Source of the DNA: Hofstenia miamia
Taxonomy: Eukaryota > Xenacoelomorpha > Acoela
Reading direction: 5' to 3'
Assembly: GCA_004352715.1 (NCBI GenBank)
Contig: SCFE01000016.1
Location: 2,263,331-2,327,330, forward strand
Length of the DNA: 64,000 nucleotides
This document shows positions 1 through 39,229 of this stretch, piece after piece. Every line of letters begins with the position of its first letter. Within the stretch, counting starts at the first letter, position 1. Under the pieces are notes generated by a model. It was not told the DNA's origin. It did not search any database and worked only from the letters and a program-made list of their open reading frames with translations. Position numbers and translations under genes: made by a program.

Positions 1-27
1 ATTATTATTATTATTATTATTATTATG
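1..27. repeat. (ATT)n microsatellite at window edge
   Basis: Nine ATT units begin the window. Several non-LTR elements in this window end in ATT arrays, so this may be the 3' tail of an element lying to the left; that is inference. Confidence 0.8.
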
Positions 28-864
28 GCCCTGAATAACTGATATTCGGGGATTTTCTTGTATTTAGTGCTCTCTTTGCATTATTTGGCTTTAGTTTTAT
101 TCGATTTCAATGAAACTGATAATCCGTCCTTTGACATTCAAATGCTCGTGCTGCAAGAGCGTACTTCGCCGCAGCACTATTCAAACCAAATACCAATATT
201 CAGATATCGGAAACAAAAATTGTTATATCGAAAACGAGTCTGTCAAGTCTATTCCAATTTTTTTCTGTGAATGCAATATGGGTATGTTGTTTCCAAATTT
301 GAAGAATGTCATCTCAAATTTTTGCTAGAAGAGTGTGAAAATTGCACCTAAGCCCCCAAAATTTGCTTATGACATGCAAAAATGGTGACATCATGCTTTG
401 CTATGCGTTACAAAGCTTTACGCTTGCAAACTTTCAGTGAAATAAATTCCAAATTTTCTAAGCATGAAAACATTTTTCTATACTTTTGCCTTCATTATTG
501 TAGCTAATTGAACTTATTTTTTTTGTATTCAATTTATACCTGTTAGTTCTAATGCATGTTTTAAGAAATTTCAAAATCGGCTTATTGGTTGCCAAGATTT
601 TTGGCTGAAGACAGGATCTTTGGGGTAATGTATTCCATTTTTAAATTAAATTTATTTAAGGTCAGTTTTGCATACTGAAGATTTGAAAAATGTGCAATAT
701 ATATATATGTATCTATTAGGCAAGTTTAAATATGTAAATAGTAATATTTTAAAATATTCCAAAAGCTTTAGCTTGGAGGCCCGAAATAAGTTTCGTACTA
801 TTTGTGCAAATTTCGTTTTGAAAAATTTTTTAAACTTATTTAAAACAAACACTAGTTCAAAAGG
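28..864. other. no gene recognised
   Basis: AT-rich sequence with only short chance reading frames. No domain, repeat pair or splice structure that I can support. Confidence 0.6.
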
Positions 865-868
865 TTAA

Positions 869-881
869 CCTTTTTTATGCC
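869..881 (+). repeat. piggyBac left terminal inverted repeat
   Basis: 13 bp, CCTTTTTTATGCC, directly after TTAA. Perfect inverted match to the right end. Confidence 0.92.
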
Positions 882-885
882 AATA

Positions 886-902
886 TTCCACAAATGGAAC
901 AT
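886..902. repeat. piggyBac left sub-terminal palindrome
   Basis: TTCCACAAATGGAACAT, a near-palindrome 17 bp inside the left end. The same motif recurs near the right end. PiggyBac transposases commonly need internal repeats of this kind, placed asymmetrically. Confidence 0.75.
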
Positions 903-1011
903 ATAAATTTATCAGCATAACAGTAATTGTGATAAATATTTATTGCTATAAATGCTTTTATTTGTGATGAAGCATTTACACTAAATAGTTGTATAATATT
1001 TAACTTACAGT

Positions 1012-2400
1012 TTGTTAGAAACAGCAGCTATGAATCCTAATATTTTTTACTCGAGAAAAACAACTAAAGTAACAACAATATCAGAAGCTCATGAAGTTCT
1101 TGAAAATTTGCAAAATCCTAGAAATGTTGTTATACTTCCACCATCTGTAGCCGATGCAGGAGACCAAGAAAGCGATGTTGAAGAAGTTCCAGATGATACA
1201 GAGCTAGAATATGAACCTGCAGGTGAGATAGAAATTGAAGAATCAGCAAGTGACTCTGATGGGGATTCTGCACCAGCTGAACCACGTACAAAAAAAGAGA
1301 GGAGAACCAATAAAGTGGAGAAAACGATTTTCATACAAAACTGCTCGATTAAGAAGAAAATTTTAATGCAAAACTACAATCTCGAAGGAAGTCAAATTTT
1401 GAAATTTGGAAGACGGTTTTTTCTTCTAACATTTTAGAGCATATAGTTCATCAAACAAATTAATATGCCAGAATAGATAAAAAATCAAAAATTTGCTGTG
1501 TCAGAAAATGAAATTCAAAATTTTATAGGTATAATTTTGCTTTCTGGATATCATAATTTGCCACAAGAGCAGATGTATTGGTCAACTCAACCAGACTTAG
1601 GTGTCCGTTTAGTCTCTAATACGATGAGCAGAAATAGATATTTGGAAATAAAAATATTCATCCACTTTGCTGACAATTAAAATCTCGTTCAAGGAGATAA
1701 AATGAGTAAAGTTTCTCCTCTATGCCAAATGCTAAATGAAAACCTGTTCGGGACAACAGGACTGCAAATGCTAATAAGAAACTAATCGAATCGAAAGCTC
1801 TAAAACGGAAAAATAGACTCCATCCGATAGAGGTAATTTTGATTATTGCTGCGAAGGTAAATGACGGTGGCATGATAAATCAGGGGTAACCATAGCCAGT
1901 AACTGGGAAACGCATGAGCCTGTTCATAAGCAAAACGATGGGTGAAAGGAGGAGAAAAAGAAGTGACACAGCCCCATCTTATAAGCTCCTACAATAAAGG
2001 AATGGTTGGTATTGATCTTATGGATCGGGTCTTGTAATCTTATCGACAATGTAACGTGGAAAAAAATGGTATTGGCCCCTTTTTATAAATATTATAAACT
2101 TATCTGTGGTTGCAGAATGGAAATTCCACTGTCAAGTAAGTACAAAAACTGACTCATCTAGATTTCAGAAGAGAGAGATAACTCTATCTACTAATAGCAG
2201 AAAACATGCAAAAAGAAACTTTTTATGGAACTCTACCTATTAATGTTCCTTTTGACGGTACAAACCATCTTTTAGGATCAACATCACAAGAAAAATGTGA
2301 AATTTGCCAGAAAAATACCAAATCTAAGTGCACGAAATGCAATGTCAGACTACATGCAGAAAGAGGGAAGAAATTTTTTGAAGACTACCACAAGCCATGA
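1012..2400 (+). pseudogene. piggyBac transposase remnant
   Basis: Three conserved blocks survive, in order but in different frames. At 1012-1330 there is an acidic, Asp/Glu-rich N-terminus followed by basic residues. At 1498-1740 there is the family block with FIGI, a YWS motif, MSRNRYLE and a HFADN/GDKMSKV stretch. At about 1965-2110 sits a YNKGMVGIDLMDR-like block, which in this family carries a late catalytic Asp, then a W-P-F region. At 2206-2400 the Cys-rich C-terminal domain ends the protein, with Cys pairs in CEIC and CTKC. Frameshifts, stops and loss of the central catalytic region make it non-functional. The family assignment is firm; activity is excluded. Confidence 0.9.
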
Positions 2401-2571
2401 CGCGAATTATATTTATAATTTTTACTTGTAATATACCTATTGTTGCTTTTATTTAATGTTATCAAATGATGTCATAATGTTTTCATTGTAATAGACATGC
2501 TGAATTATGTTTGATTTTAAAAAACAATAAATTTCATAGTTTGTCTTTTTTCTATACTGGAAAACTTCCAA

Positions 2572-2590
2572 TGTTCCACAAATGGAACAT
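2572..2590. repeat. piggyBac right sub-terminal palindrome
   Basis: TGTTCCACAAATGGAACAT, 117 bp inside the right end, matching the left copy at 886-902. Confidence 0.75.
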
Positions 2591-2706
2591 CCGGTAATTT
2601 AAAAACTATTAATAATATCGACTTAAATTTTTTTTTACAACATGCTTATGATAGTACTATTAAGATTATGTAATATAATCAACATCGGGCAACAGGAACT
2701 GTGGTC

Positions 2707-2719
2707 GGCATAAAAAAGG
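2707..2719 (-). repeat. piggyBac right terminal inverted repeat
   Basis: GGCATAAAAAAGG immediately before TTAA at 2720-2723; perfect inverse of 869-881. Confidence 0.92.
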
Positions 2720-2723
2720 TTAA

Positions 2724-3975
2724 GTAAAGTTCCTCCATTATCCTGCCTTGTTGAAATTTCTTAAAAAAGATCGCGCTATTATATCGCTTCTAAAAAACAA
2801 TGGTGGAAACCATTTTCTAGATACAAAATGTAATGTAGAAGCGAATAAAACTAGTTTGAAGCCAATCCCAACATTATTCGCTAAGCAATCTAAGCATTCG
2901 CTTCGGCATGTCCCCTAAAAAGGTTTTTAATTTAAAAATATTCAAGATATGATTGTATTCAGAAAATTCAATATGGATGTAACTTATTTTTTAATCTATT
3001 TCATGTATACCAAAAAAAATCAGTCGTTTTCAAAAAATTTTTGCAGTTATTATGTATTACCTTAACCGATTAGTAAAACATAGAAGCCCAAGCACCTAAC
3101 CGATAATATAGTTGAGAAAATGTTAAATCAGCGATCTGTTATATTGTCCTGCATGAAAGCAGGTATCGATAGATAACAGAAGAACACTGTCTTTTTGTCG
3201 TTTTGTGCTAGATTGTTGAGATCATTGTTTGGATGATATTATAGATTTCAACTTTCTAAGATTATTAAATTTGCTGCTTCAGTGTGTCACAAATTTACTT
3301 TATAAATTTTGTGTATGTCATGTTTTATTGAAAAACGATTTTCTTGATGTTTCTAATTTGGATTAGGGCCCGTAACAGGCACGGCAAAAGTTTACGGGCA
3401 TATGGACTCTGCATGAATCTAACATCCTTAATCATTTTGTTTGATGTACATTGAGTTTATTCTATATATTTACGTATATATATTTCGTGTAACACTAACC
3501 TTTATGTAGATTTATCGTAGAAATTACAACACAATACCTAAAATATTACACATTAAATTTATTGTTTTCATATTAATTTTAAGGAATTCCATTTCACTGT
3601 CAACTTCTGATATTGCTTTAATAATAATATAGTACATTATAATACTATAGTACATTATATTGTAACGTAAGAAACTATCGTAAATCGAGATTTTCTGTAA
3701 ACTTTATTGATGACTATGACTGTTGAAGGTTTTCTTGTTGCATTAAGCAATTTTAGTAAAATAACTTTTAACTACTGACATAGCGGGCTTAGCAAACCAA
3801 CTGGCCTATTTTTACAGGTACGGGCATTAGCCCTACCCTAGTTTATGATAATTTAAAAAACAATTCACTTTATTGACTTTTGCTTATGACAAGTTTCTAT
3901 ATTTATTAATATTTGGAAAAAAATCATCATAAAATCAATTGTAATTTGTGATTAATCCTTGCTATATTGTTTTAG
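2724..3975. other. POP1 upstream region, no gene recognised
   Basis: AT-rich, no long frame. It must contain the POP1 promoter or an upstream leader exon, but I see no core promoter element that I can defend. The last bases, TTTTAG at 3970-3975, look like a 3' splice site. Confidence 0.5.
3974..3975 (+). promoter_or_regulatory. AG splice acceptor 6 nt before the POP1 start codon
   Basis: TGTTTTAG precedes GTTTCA and then ATG. It fits a leader-intron acceptor or a spliced-leader trans-splice site. Similar AGs lie 4 nt before the other two host start codons. Confidence 0.55.
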
Positions 3976-3981
3976 GTTTCA

Positions 3982-32440
<28,459 letters not shown>

Positions 32441-32971
32441 AGAGATTTTTCTGTATTTCTACACTTTGTATTGATTTATCACTCGTAAAACCCTAGTTTT
32501 TCACTTTTTTAGATTTGATCCTCATTCAAATTGTACTTCTTTTAGTCATTGATTCGCCGAAAGCTACTGATTGTTTATACGAATATGATAGTAATATGTT
32601 ATAATGTTATTCAAGTCGAAATTCTAAAGCAGTTATTATTTAAGCTTTATGTGATAATATATTTATGCATATATTCTTAAAATTGAATGTAATATACTGT
32701 ACGTAACTCTATTGCCTTGTGTTTAGGACGTATGGAATTTCCTTTCAGCAGAGCTTTTAGATCAATTAATTAAATTAATATTCGCTTAAAATCTGCGAGC
32801 ATAAATATTGAAAATTAAAAAATTCTGCGCGGTTCTCTTGTAACGGATTGAAATGAAATTCTCTTCGTTAAATTGAAACATTATTAACGGAGTTTTGAAG
32901 TTTACGTATTTATACATTTGTTTAATCTAAAAATTTATAATAAATAATACTAATGTTAACACTGTATTTAG
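32441..32971 (+). other. intergenic POP1 to PRKCSH
   Basis: 531 bp, AT-rich. Must hold the POP1 3' UTR and the next promoter. No AATAAA close to the POP1 stop was seen. Ends in GTATTTAG, a splice-acceptor-like sequence, 4 nt before the next ATG. Confidence 0.6.
32970..32971 (+). promoter_or_regulatory. AG splice-acceptor-like site 4 nt before the PRKCSH ATG
   Basis: ACTGTATTTAG then TGTG then ATG. Candidate trans-splice or leader-intron acceptor. Confidence 0.5.
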
Positions 32972-32975
32972 TGTG

Positions 32976-34669
32976 ATGCTTTCAATAATTTGGTTTTTAC
33001 TAATTGTCGGTGTTAACGCCAACATTCCACGGCCTAAAGGCGTTCCAATAGAACTGGCACCCGTTTTTGAGCGTGCAAGGTCTTCTGGGGAATTCAGCTG
33101 CCTTGATGGTTCCAATACTATCTCCTGGGAGTTCGTGAACGATGACTATTGCGATTGTGCCGATGCTAGTGATGAACCCGGTACTTCTGCTTGTGGAAAT
33201 GGCCGCTTTTGGTGCAGTAATTTAGGTTTCATACCGGTCGAAATTTTATCGTCTCGGGTGAATGATGGCATATGTGATTGTTGTGATGGTGGAGATGAAT
33301 TTAATAGTGGCGTGTCTTGTCCTAACACTTGTGATGCAGAGCGTAGTAAATCACTTGAGAAGTTTGCTCAGCTGAATGCTGGATTTAAAAAACGTTCTTT
33401 AATTATAGCAACTGCTGGAAAAGAACTCGAAACTAAACAAACTCGTTTGACAGCCGTTCAAGAAGAATTAGAGCTTGAAAAACAAAAGCGCTCAGAACTA
33501 GAGGCTGAAGTCACTGCTAAAGAAACCCCTGAAAAGGAGGCGATTCGTTTGGCAAAAGAGGAATTTGAGAAATTGAAGCGTGCGAAAGAATTAGAAGAAC
33601 AGCGGGACGCCGCTGAAATAGCTTTTCATCGTATTGATTCGGATGGTAATAATGAAATTTCAAACGCAGAAATGTTAGCTTGTGCGAATATCGAAGCTGG
33701 AGGAGANNNNNNNNNNNNNNNNNNNNNGAGGAATTTGAGAAATTGAAGCGTGCGAAAGAATTAGAAGAACAGCGGGACGCCGCTGAAATAGCTTTTCATC
33801 GTATTGATTCGGATGGTAATAATGAAATTTCAAACGCAGAAATGTTAGCTTGTGCGAATATCGAAGCTGGAGGAGAATGCAATGTTTCGCATGATGAAGC
33901 AAATCTTTGGATTGGCGATACCCCAGTGAATTTTGATACATTCCTATCATCAATTTGGCTTCATTTAAAACCAAATTTCCAAATGACGAATACTGTTATT
34001 ACAACAACCGCATCACCTGTTGCAGATACCGATGTTGAAGAACAGGACTTTGACAGTGATGAAGAACCTATTGATCGTGATAATGACGAGGACTATGAAA
34101 CTGCTGAAGACAATGAAGAAAAAGCTGTTGTTGAATCTACAGATCTAAAAATAGAATATGATGAGGCAACTAAGGCCTTAATAGCTGAAGCCGATGCTGC
34201 TCGAGCTAAATTAAAAGAGCATAATGATAGACTATCAGTAATTGAAGGAGAACGTGATGAATTATCTTCTTTGCTAGAATTTGATTTTGGAGAGCATAAG
34301 GAATTTTACACATTGTACAATCAATGCTTCGACATTGATAGTCAAGAATACAATTACAAGGTGTGCTTTTTTAAGAGTGTTACTCAAAAGCCAAAGAATG
34401 GCGGCATTGAAACCAATATGGGGAGGAATAGTGAATGGATAGGCGAGAAAAGCAAATATGACGTTTTGAAGTTTCGCGATGGTACTACTTGTTGGAACGG
34501 ACCTGCGCGGTCAACTACAATTACTATGACATGTGGTGAAACTGATGAAATAGTTTCAGTTTCTGAACCTAGCATGTGTGAGTATGTAATGGAGTTTTCT
34601 ACACCATTGGCATGTAATAAGCAATACGATCTAGATAACATATCATTTACAGCTCATGAAGAATTATAA
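32976..34669 (+). CDS. PRKCSH: glucosidase II beta subunit (PRKCSH type)
   Basis: Non-catalytic partner of ER alpha-glucosidase II, which trims glucose from N-glycans; ER lumen. From the ATG at 32976, residues 1-15 are a signal peptide (SIIWFLLIVGVNA). The GII beta-like cysteine-rich domain has two LDLa-type repeats with DYCDCADASDEPG and GICDCCDGGDE. A coiled coil follows (about 115-210), an EF-hand loop from about residue 221 (DSDGNNEISNAE), an acidic stretch, and the MRH (mannose-6-P receptor homology) lectin domain near the C-terminus. The MRH domain has YNYKVCFF, GPARST and EPSMCEYVMEF. The C-terminus is HEEL, an HDEL-like retention signal. A 149-bp block is written twice around a 21-N gap; with one copy removed the gene is 1,524 nt, 507 residues, close to the usual 500-540. 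Single coding exon. Confidence 0.93.
33558..33876 (+). repeat. 149-bp direct duplication flanking a 21-N gap (assembly artefact)
   Basis: 33558-33706 and 33728-33876 are identical and separated only by N (33707-33727). Deleting one copy plus the gap keeps the PRKCSH frame. Identity at every base argues for unmerged overlapping contig ends. Confidence 0.9.
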
Positions 34670-34702
34670 AATATATTTTTCTATAGTTTTGTGTTTAATT
34701 GT

Positions 34703-34708
34703 AATAAA
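34703..34708 (+). terminator. PRKCSH polyadenylation signal
   Basis: AATAAA 34 nt after the TAA at 34667-34669, followed by a second overlapping AATAAA-like run. Confidence 0.6.
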
Positions 34709-35814
34709 AATAAATAACTTCATATTACTATTTGTATTGACAACATGGCTGAATTTAATGATCATGTTATACAGACGCAAATTTAATTCAATAGATATAC
34801 TTAAGCAATATTAACTGGGCTGCTCAGTAGAGGACATTTTAGTTATTAAAATACCAGGTATTTTCAACTATTCAATCATCATCAATACTAACGATTCGCA
34901 AGATAATTTCGCGGAAACGTGATTGTTAACTTGCACAGATTAAATCGAATGTTTAATTTAATTTAATTCACATTCGTATATGAATTTAGAATATAGAAAC
35001 AGAATATATCATAATATTCAATATCATCATTGTTAATGTTTCGCTAACACATCATCGGAAAAACTCGCGACATAATTTTATGGAAATATCATAGTACATG
35101 TTAGGCTTTAGAAACACAATGAGGTATTATTGAATTGACTTTTAACCCTTGATGCATAGTTGGTCTACAGAGACCCAAAATTATTTTGGTTTTATCAAGA
35201 TGAATATTTTTTATCAACGAATAGTGTCTATTGATGCCAAATCATATTTTTGTCATTTTGGACCTGAAGTCAATTTCAAGTTTCGTGCTAGTGTTCCAAT
35301 TTTTCATCAGAAATATATCGAAGAAATTATTTTCATGTATGTTCTTGATTTGTTTACACAATTTTAGTAAAACTGAGCATGTGCTGCCATTAATTCATTG
35401 GGCACTCTTTGCTAGTGTCATTATATAGTAAATTTCATAATAAATTTTAAGAATATTTCGTGATTTGATGCTTTGATTAATAGTTAGTACGCTTTCCTCA
35501 AACGCTAAATGTTAATTATGTTCAAATGTATTCAGAGGACAGTTTCTCATTTCCTTAGACCGGTTTGTGTTGGCTATTTTTAGAATTTCAATATTTGATA
35601 ACGGTTTTTAAAAAAAGGTTGATACGAATAATGCTTGCAACTATGTGGCCATGTTAGTAATCATGAAATATGCTTTGATTTTGCATGTCAATACGATAGT
35701 GATAAAGCATTATTTTTTATTAGTGTTCATAAATTGTGATCAATACAATGATTGTAAAAATTTTATGGTACTGATCCAAAGGGAATTTTTTTAGCTAATA
35801 TATACACAAGCGAA
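34709..35814. other. intergenic, no gene recognised
   Basis: AT-rich. 35133-35170 reads TTTTAACCCTTGATGCATAG, a sequence type often found at transposon ends, but no partner was found. Confidence 0.5.
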
Positions 35815-36204
35815 CTAAGACTTATCAAAAAGTCAAATTTAAAAAGAAAATCTTTGAAAAATCATTTACTAATTTTACAATTGATTTATGGAACAAACTC
35901 CCTCCAGATATTAAAGAAGAACGAAATTTCAATAAATTTAAAAAATCATTAAAAATTTCACTAAAACGAAGAAGATCCAACTACTTAGCAAATTATAGGA
36001 CAAAGTCTATAAGCTATAACAGCTATTGAACAATGAAAACCAACTATTTATATCATCAAGGACAATAAACTTTTGAAACCAAGACAAAGTATTTTTTCAG
36101 AACCAAGTTAATTTATATTTATTGTTTTAATTCTTCATAAGTGTTAATCACTTGATTTGTAAAAAAACAAGAATTAAATAAATATTATTATTATTATTAT
36201 TATT
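35815..36204 (+). mobile_element. 5'-truncated non-LTR retrotransposon 3' end
   Basis: A plus frame to about 36030 encodes FTIDLWNKLPPDIKEERNFN followed by FKKSLKISLKRR, the standard last segment of CR1/RTE-like RT proteins (W-N-LP...FK..LK). A short 3' UTR and an (ATT)7 tail at 36184-36204 complete it. About 390 bp survive. Confidence 0.75.
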
Positions 36205-36916
36205 GAGTTTTGTTTCAGAAAAAATTTTATTAAGTCTGCTACTTGCCATTCATATAATTTAAATTTCGTCTCCTCTATAGGGCTGAGTTTATCAGATGGC
36301 TAATTATTCTGTGGTGGTATTATTTGCTCGTTTGTAGGTCTCAATTTAAACTTGAAGTAATTTTATAAACTTTTTAACAATCTCAAAATATATTGGAGTA
36401 CATATAAAACATTAGCAATCACCAATGGAATAGGCAATGTAAAAATGTGGGTTAAAATCGCGTTATGTTCATGGGAAATGCATTGTAAGTATTTTATACT
36501 GCTGAGAAATAACTGTGAATATTAATATCGTCACATGATCAACTAGATGTAAATTCCTTTAATCATGTAATGCAATAAGCATCGTTTTGAAGGTGTCGAA
36601 CTTGCCAGAAAATTTGCATTATTCAACATTTTATGTGAGTGTATGGTTTCAAACAAAATATTTTTTAAATATTAGCCAATAATTTTTTCAATTTGGAAAT
36701 ACCACTGATTAAAGTAAGTGAAACTGCTTTCATACGCCACGCAGAATTTTTTTAAAAGTTATTACATTATTTTCTAAAAATAAGATTAGGCAAGAGTTGT
36801 GTATGGTACGCAACTTTTAATTTATTCATGCAATGTGTTCTAGTTTATTTTAAGTATAATAGCACTTTGCTATATTTTTATAACATTGAAATATTTTACA
36901 GTAATGATATTTTTAG
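36205..36916. other. intergenic, upstream of ZNHIT6
   Basis: AT-rich. Two acceptor-like AGs lie near the end: ATTTTACAG at 36893-36901 and TTTTTAG at 36910-36916, the second 4 nt before the ATG. Confidence 0.5.
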
Positions 36917-36920
36917 TTAA

Positions 36921-38057
36921 ATGGTTAATTGTGGATTGTGCTTAAAAGAATATAGATACAAATGCCCTCGTTGCGGCTTTCGCACTTGTTCTATGCTGTG
37001 CTGTGCCGAGCATAAAATGCGAGATAATTGTAGTGGTGTTCGTAATAATGCTGCAATGGTTAAATATGAGGAATTTGATGATGCCAAACTCCATCAAGAC
37101 TTAAAATTTTTGGAGGTTGTTGATAGAAATATCTTTGCTGCTAAACGTGATCCAACTTCTCACCACACTCAAATGTTTCCTGTCATTGTAGATTATTTAA
37201 GAAGAGGTGCTTACAAAAGAGGTGTCTTTCTTAAATTCTTACCCATTGGCATGTCACGAAGAATGCAAAACACGTCAAAATTCAATCAAAAAGAAGACCT
37301 TATTACTTGGAGGTTGGAGTGGATATTCCCATTATGTGATGACCAAACATTCTACGATGAATCAGTAAGCGAAAGACTNNNNNNNNNNNNNNNNNNNNNG
37401 GAATTTGATGATGCCAAACTCCATCAAGACTTAAAATTTTTGGAGGTTGTTGATAGAAATATCTTTGCTGCTAAACGTGATCCAACTTCTCACCACACTC
37501 AAATGTTTCCTGTCATTGTAGATTATTTAAGAAGAGGTGCTTACAAAAGAGGTGTCTTTCTTAAATTCTTACCCATTGGCATGTCACGAAGAATGCAAAA
37601 CACGTCAAAATTCAATCAAAAAGAAGACCTTATTACTTGGAGGTTGGAGTGGATATTCCCATTATGTGATGACCAAACATTCTACGATGAATCAGTAAGC
37701 GAAAGACTTCTTTTAAGAGATTGTTTACATAAACACGTTTCTCCTAAAAAGGCGCTTGGAATGTTAGACCCTCTTAAACACTATGCAGCTAATTATGATC
37801 AGGTTGAAGTTTTGATGGAAGAGAAAAAGTTCGGCGAACAATTTAGATATCATAGGTTAGAGTTAGACTCCTCTTTGTGTGATAATCTTATTGCTAAGAA
37901 TGTGATTGAGTTTCCATGCTTCAGAGTCGTATTGCGGGACAATTTAGAAGACTATTCGATTGTACCAGATGAAGAGTTTCTTCCTACAAAGCAGAAAATT
38001 GTTTCTCGACGAGAGGAATGGAAAAAAAATAAAAAGCGCAATCAACGTGTTGATTAG
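36921..38057 (+). CDS. ZNHIT6: box C/D snoRNP assembly protein BCD1 (ZNHIT6)
   Basis: Nucleolar/nuclear assembly factor that stabilises box C/D snoRNAs during snoRNP biogenesis. An HIT zinc finger is at residues 4-37: Cys4, Cys7, Cys15, Cys18, Cys23, Cys27, His31, Cys37, the exact C-C-C-C-C-C-H-C order of zf-HIT. It is followed by the BCD1 core with FLPIGMSRRMQNTSKFN, ITWRLEW and LLRDCLHKHVSP, and a late CFRVVLRD block. A 309-bp block is written twice around a 21-N gap. With one copy removed the CDS is 807 nt, 268 residues, shorter than human ZNHIT6 (470) mainly for lack of an N-terminal extension. Single coding exon, Lys/Arg-rich C-terminus. Confidence 0.92.
   Translation: MVNCGLCLKEYRYKCPRCGFRTCSMLCCAEHKMRDNCSGVRNNAAMVKYEEFDDAKLHQDLKFLEVVDRNIFAAKRDPTSHHTQMFPVIVDYLRRGAYKRGVFLKFLPIGMSRRMQNTSKFNQKEDLITWRLEWIFPLCDDQTFYDESVSERXXXXXXXXEFDDAKLHQDLKFLEVVDRNIFAAKRDPTSHHTQMFPVIVDYLRRGAYKRGVFLKFLPIGMSRRMQNTSKFNQKEDLITWRLEWIFPLCDDQTFYDESVSERLLLRDCLHKHVSPKKALGMLDPLKHYAANYDQVEVLMEEKKFGEQFRYHRLELDSSLCDNLIAKNVIEFPCFRVVLRDNLEDYSIVPDEEFLPTKQKIVSRREEWKKNKKRNQRVD
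37070..37708 (+). repeat. 309-bp direct duplication flanking a 21-N gap (assembly artefact)
   Basis: 37070-37378 equals 37400-37708. The intervening 37379-37399 is N. Same pattern and gap size as in PRKCSH. Confidence 0.9.
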
Positions 38058-38155
38058 TTTTGTACTTATTATTAATTGAAATGTGATCATTATTTTATCG
38101 ATTTTGTTCTTTTGCGATTATAAATTCAACTAAAATTCGTGAATCAATATTTGTA

Positions 38156-38161
38156 AATAAA
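38156..38161 (+). terminator. ZNHIT6 polyadenylation signal
   Basis: AATAAA about 100 nt after the TAG stop. Confidence 0.5.
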
Positions 38162-39229
38162 TACAATTATTACCCTCTGAATTGCATTTGCTGAAACGAT
38201 TTTGAAGAAACATATTTTTACATAACCCCATTTTTGAAGTTTGAATGTTTATAATCAAAGCCTTCTTTAATACAGGCAGATTTTTGTTTTGACCGGACGC
38301 CGCATTATGAAAATTATACTTCACTTAATTCTTTATTAAACAGATTTCAAAAAATTACATTCCAGAATTGTATTAAGATACATAATACAGAAAATATATA
38401 TTCCATTGTACTGTCAGTATATAGTCAAATGATTAATGGACAAACAAATACATAAATATCAAAACTTTTTGAGTTTTTTTACATTCTCTGCATTGCTGGA
38501 ATTCGAAAGAGCTGTCCAATTACTTAAAAGAATGTTCGTCAATTTAGTATATAAATTCGTTGAACCAATAAATGTAAAGTTATAAAATGAATGAGTGCAC
38601 TTAAATAGCAAAACTAACTTATATCGACATAGCTGTTTGTTAGATTCACAAAAAAATTAGATAGCAAGTTGAAACAAAACCATATATTCTTCTGTTGGAA
38701 TTTTCAATTGACCACGGGATCTTTCTAACATATATGCAGCATAGGAAGGCATCAAGAACAGCCAGTTCGGAACACTTAGGGCAGAGAAATACAGGTATGT
38801 ATTCTATGGCGTGCTGAAGGCTTTGTTTATAACGAATGTTATGTTTCTTATAAATTAGGGCTTCATGCTTTAATGCGCTTCACTACTTAATAGAGACATG
38901 AATTTTTTAGGCGTTAATAATTCTCTTTGTAAAATTTCAATCTACATAATGTTCTTTGTGCATTTTTCAAGCGATAACTATATTTTTGAGTAAAGCTAAT
39001 CTATTTTTAGAATGCAAGTATGTTTTCACCTTTACGTCAACTGTTCGTTTCTATTATTACAAGTTATTAAAAATAACTGTTTTTCCATTTTATGATGCCC
39101 ATTCGTTGTTCAGTAATAGACTTGTTGTTTTGAAATTGACGTTAAGTTTACGACCTGATTGGATTATTAAATCCAAATACTTAATTGACATAAAAAATTA
39201 ATTTCATACATTGTAAACGCGTGCATTAG
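38162..39229. other. intergenic, no gene recognised
   Basis: AT-rich. The frame at 38956-39201 has no recognisable content. Confidence 0.5.

Larger units (their letters stand above)
869..2719 (+). mobile_element. piggyBac-type DNA transposon, decayed, ends intact
   Basis: Both ends are visible. A TTAA at 865-868 is followed by CCTTTTTTATGCC, and the exact reverse complement GGCATAAAAAAGG precedes a TTAA at 2720-2723. TTAA target duplication and short terminal repeats starting CC are the piggyBac signature. A palindromic sub-terminal repeat lies near each end. The interior encodes a broken piggyBac transposase. The element is 1,851 bp, shorter than a typical autonomous piggyBac (about 2.5 kb), because the middle of the transposase is missing. 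It lies upstream of POP1 on the same strand. Confidence 0.93.

Noticed and set aside
33558-33876. True tandem EF-hand duplication in glucosidase II beta
   Set aside because: The copies are identical at every base and separated only by N; the same pattern occurs at other gaps.
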